Origin: Reyranella massiliensis 521
GTDB lineage: Bacteria; Pseudomonadota; Alphaproteobacteria; Reyranellales; Reyranellaceae
Length of the DNA stretch: 33,291 nt
Assembly: GCA_945860205.1 (NCBI GenBank)
Contig: CAMARK010000054.1
Span: forward strand, 1-33,291
Direction of reading: 5' to 3'
This document shows, in pieces, positions 31,309 through 33,291 of the stretch. The notes beneath the pieces are model-generated. The model was not told where the DNA came from and searched no databases. It was given only the letters and a program-made list of their open reading frames with translations. A program made the position numbers and the translations under genes. Every line of letters starts with the position of its first letter. The stretch's first letter is position 1.

Positions 31309-32595
31309 TTAGGTCCTGGCGCGCGCGGGCGGAGCGGCGGGCTGCTCGCCGACGTCCGTCGAATCGGCGGCTCCCTCGGCCTCGAGCCGGGCCGGGCCAC
31401 GGTGCGGGTTCATGAGCTGCTTGGCGACCAGGCGCCAGACATTGCCGAGGCCATCGAGAAGACCTGGCACCACCACGTCGCTCGGCAGGCCCTGCTGCGG
31501 CAACTGGCGCAGTGCCGTCGCCATGGCCTGCGGATCGCGGCCCTTTTCACCATCGGCATCGAGCATCTCGACCAGGCCGATGTTGCGCGCGGCACGGGCA
31601 CGGATGAACTGCTCCAGCCGAGGCTTGGTGCGCGGCACGATGATCGCCCGCTTGTCGAACGACAGGATCTCGCAGAACGTGTTGTAGCCGCCCATGGCAA
31701 CCACGCCCGCCGCGCGCTGCATCAGCGCGCCGAGGTTGTTGGTGAAGGTGAGGGTGCGGATGTTCCTGAACTTCGCAGCGCGGTCCTTGAAGGACTCGCG
31801 CGCGGTGGCTGACATGAACGGGCCGAAGACGATGACCGCACCGTAGGGAATGTTCGGATCATGCTCGTAGGCCGCGAGCACCCAGTCGACCAGATCCTCG
31901 CCGTCGCCGCCGCCGCCTGAAGTGACCAGGATGAACGGGCCGTCGATCTCCTCGATCTCGTGCGGGATGTCGGCGTGCAGCGGCAGCTCGCGGTGCAGGT
32001 AGCCGGTGTAGACCATCTTGTGCCGCACCGACGGCGGCACGTCGATGCCGGTGAGCGGCTTGTTGATCTGCGGCAGGCCGTAGATCCAGATCTCGTCGTA
32101 GAGGTCGCGCAGGGCCGGCACGATCTTCTTACGCTCCCACTCCTGGGCGAGCGCCGTCGGATCGTCCATGACGTCGCGCAGGCCGAGAACCAGCGGCGTG
32201 CCGCGCTCCTTGAGCAGATGCAGCGCCGGGCCGACCTCGCCCCGCAGGCCGAGCGGCTCCTTGTCGACAATGAAGAGATCGGGACGGAAGATATCGGCGG
32301 TGTCGCGGATGATGCGAGTCCGCATTTCCATCGTGTGCTCGACGCCGACCCGGAGGTTGGCGGAGTCGTATTCGCCGCTCAGTTGCTTGACCACGCCGGG
32401 CACGCGCACGAAGTCGATGCCCGAATGGAACTCGTAGGATCCGATCATCGGCGAGCCCGACAGGATCAGGACCGATACCGCTTCGTCGGCCTCGACGAGG
32501 GCGTTGGCGATGGTGCGGCAGCGGCTCACATGGCCGAGGCCGAAGGAGTCGTGGCTGTAGATCAGCACACGCTTGGACCGGCTGCTGGCGGGCAT
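31309..32595 (-). CDS. MurG-like glycosyltransferase (COG4671-type), first gene of the operon
   Basis: The protein has 428 residues. It opens RVLIYSHDSFGLGHVSRCRTIANAL, with a GxGH loop as in MurG-type enzymes. It has FILVTSGGGGDGEDLVDWVL in the middle and VVAMGGYNTFCEIL with VPRTKPRLEQFIRARAA in the nucleotide-sugar site. The tail after about 395 is Ala/Pro-rich. It resembles the second MurG-like gene (27112-28260) in design, but they are well diverged. It is the promoter-proximal gene of ten closely spaced minus-strand genes. Donor and acceptor are unknown. Confidence 0.86.
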   Translation of the reverse strand: MPASSRSKRVLIYSHDSFGLGHVSRCRTIANALVEADEAVSVLILSGSPMIGSYEFHSGIDFVRVPGVVKQLSGEYDSANLRVGVEHTMEMRTRIIRDTADIFRPDLFIVDKEPLGLRGEVGPALHLLKERGTPLVLGLRDVMDDPTALAQEWERKKIVPALRDLYDEIWIYGLPQINKPLTGIDVPPSVRHKMVYTGYLHRELPLHADIPHEIEEIDGPFILVTSGGGGDGEDLVDWVLAAYEHDPNIPYGAVIVFGPFMSATARESFKDRAAKFRNIRTLTFTNNLGALMQRAAGVVAMGGYNTFCEILSFDKRAIIVPRTKPRLEQFIRARAARNIGLVEMLDADGEKGRDPQAMATALRQLPQQGLPSDVVVPGLLDGLGNVWRLVAKQLMNPHRGPARLEAEGAADSTDVGEQPAAPPARART

Positions 32596-32704
32596 GCGAA
32601 GCGTCTCCCCCTGGCCGCAGCGCCTCCTGCCACGGCCGGTGAATGTCGGCGGACTATGCCACAGCGGGGCTGCGGCGTGAAATCCGGCCCCTCTGACACG
32701 AAAA

Positions 32705-32733
32705 ATCGAATGTAATCAAGGGGCTGATCGAAT
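32705..32733. promoter_or_regulatory. Direct repeats ATCGAAT in the divergent promoter region
   Basis: ATCGAAT occurs at 32705-32711 and 32727-32733, 22 bases apart (about two helical turns), in the A+T-richest part of the 184-base region between the divergent glycan operon and the ABC exporter gene. The spacing fits a dimeric regulator or an extended promoter, but the motif is short and may be chance. I see nothing else in 32596-32779. Confidence 0.3.
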
Positions 32734-32779
32734 ATACCGGACGGGAAGCCAGAACCGGGCCGCCGCCGCACAGGATTCG

Positions 32780-33291
32780 ATGCAACGCAATCTGTTCACC
32801 TATATCTGGCGGCACAGCCGGCCCGAGCAGCTCGTGATCCTGGGCCTCGTGGTGCTGGCGCAGATCTTCTACTTCCTGTCGCTCACCGTGCCGAAGTCGG
32901 TAATCAACAACGGTATCCAGGGCAACGCCTTCAAGGACACCAAGACCATCCCGTTCCTGGTCTGGGAGCTCGACCTGTCGGCCATCCTGCCCGGCACGGT
33001 GATCCGCTTCTTCGACGGCTTCCAAGTCGACCAGCTCCAGTATCTCGTGGTCATGAGCTTCGTCTTCCTGGGTGCGGTCGTGGTGAACGGCCAGTTCAAG
33101 AAGACCATCAACACCCAGAAGGGCCGCATGGGCGAGCGCATGCTGCGCCGCCTGCGCTACGAGCTCTACGACCGCATCCTGCGGTTCCCGGCAGCCCATT
33201 TCCGCAAGGTCAAGCAGGCCGAGCTCGCCACCATGGTCAAGGACGAGGTCGAGCCACTGGGCGGCTTCATCGGCGACGCCTTCGTGGCGCC
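32780..33291 (+). CDS. Type I ABC exporter, N-terminal part (runs off the window)
   Basis: ATG 32780, with AGGA eight bases upstream, opens a frame that stays open to the window end (170 codons). The segment LVILGLVVLAQIFYFLSLTVP is a first membrane helix. A long connecting stretch follows, with a second helix at YLVVMSFVFLGAVVVNG. Then comes the cytoplasmic coupling region typical of ABC exporter membrane domains (GERMLRRLRYELYDRILRFPAAHF, followed by AELATMVKDEVEPLGGF). The ATPase domain, if fused as usual, lies beyond the window. Its divergent position next to a glycosyltransferase operon suggests export of the glycan or glycolipid, but this is only inferred. Confidence 0.85.
   Translation, partial: MQRNLFTYIWRHSRPEQLVILGLVVLAQIFYFLSLTVPKSVINNGIQGNAFKDTKTIPFLVWELDLSAILPGTVIRFFDGFQVDQLQYLVVMSFVFLGAVVVNGQFKKTINTQKGRMGERMLRRLRYELYDRILRFPAAHFRKVKQAELATMVKDEVEPLGGFIGDAFVA

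Noticed and set aside
1..33291. tRNA, rRNA, CRISPR array or prophage genes
   Set aside because: No cloverleaf, rRNA-like stretch, spaced repeat array or phage structural gene was seen on either strand.

Overview
The window is GC-rich, compactly packed bacterial chromosome. The complete ccmABCDEFGHI (System I) cluster, the DUF1499, MscS/DUF3772 and ABC_sub_bind families and the dispersed palindromes suggest an alphaproteobacterium of the Hyphomicrobiales/Rhodospirillales type. That placement comes from gene content, not from a marker gene. I see no rRNA, tRNA or CRISPR array.

Left part (1-12 kb). The window opens inside the 3' end of an insertion sequence whose terminal repeat looks like the ISL3 family. 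The IS has cut off the 5' part of a sensor histidine kinase. Then come a DUF1499 membrane protein, an EamA-type exporter, a minus-strand trio (malate/lactate dehydrogenase family, GST, cupin), a divergent MscS channel with an alpha/beta hydrolase, and a minus-strand trio (PPOX flavoprotein, fatty-acid desaturase, MetX-like hydrolase).

Middle (12-21 kb). Two overlapping plus-strand genes encode ABC_sub_bind periplasmic proteins. The second is a chimera: about 103 residues of a binding protein joined to a TPR domain. The full cytochrome c maturation operon follows on the minus strand, in the order ccmA-B-C-D-E-F-G-H-I, with many 4-bp start/stop overlaps. Palindromic repeats have entered it twice: an inverted pair supplies the last ~33 codons of ccmH, and a compound hairpin sits just before ccmF.

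The 400-bp gap upstream of ccmA (21.2-21.6 kb) is the richest non-coding stretch. It holds a minus-strand hairpin chain ending in a strong intrinsic terminator, a good small-RNA or leader candidate with C-rich loops. Beside it is a roughly concentric nested palindrome of about 230 bp.

Right part (21.6-33.3 kb). Ten minus-strand genes with gaps of 13 bp or less form one apparent operon. In transcription order they are: MurG-like glycosyltransferase, two GT4-type glycosyltransferases, histidine phosphatase, a second MurG-like glycosyltransferase, polysaccharide deacetylase, a small PH-like membrane protein, a fused double peptide-ABC ATPase, and OppB- and OppC-type permeases. A type I ABC exporter starts divergently and runs off the window. 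Together these suggest an uncharacterised glycan or glycoconjugate pathway with its own transport. Its product cannot be deduced from sequence alone.
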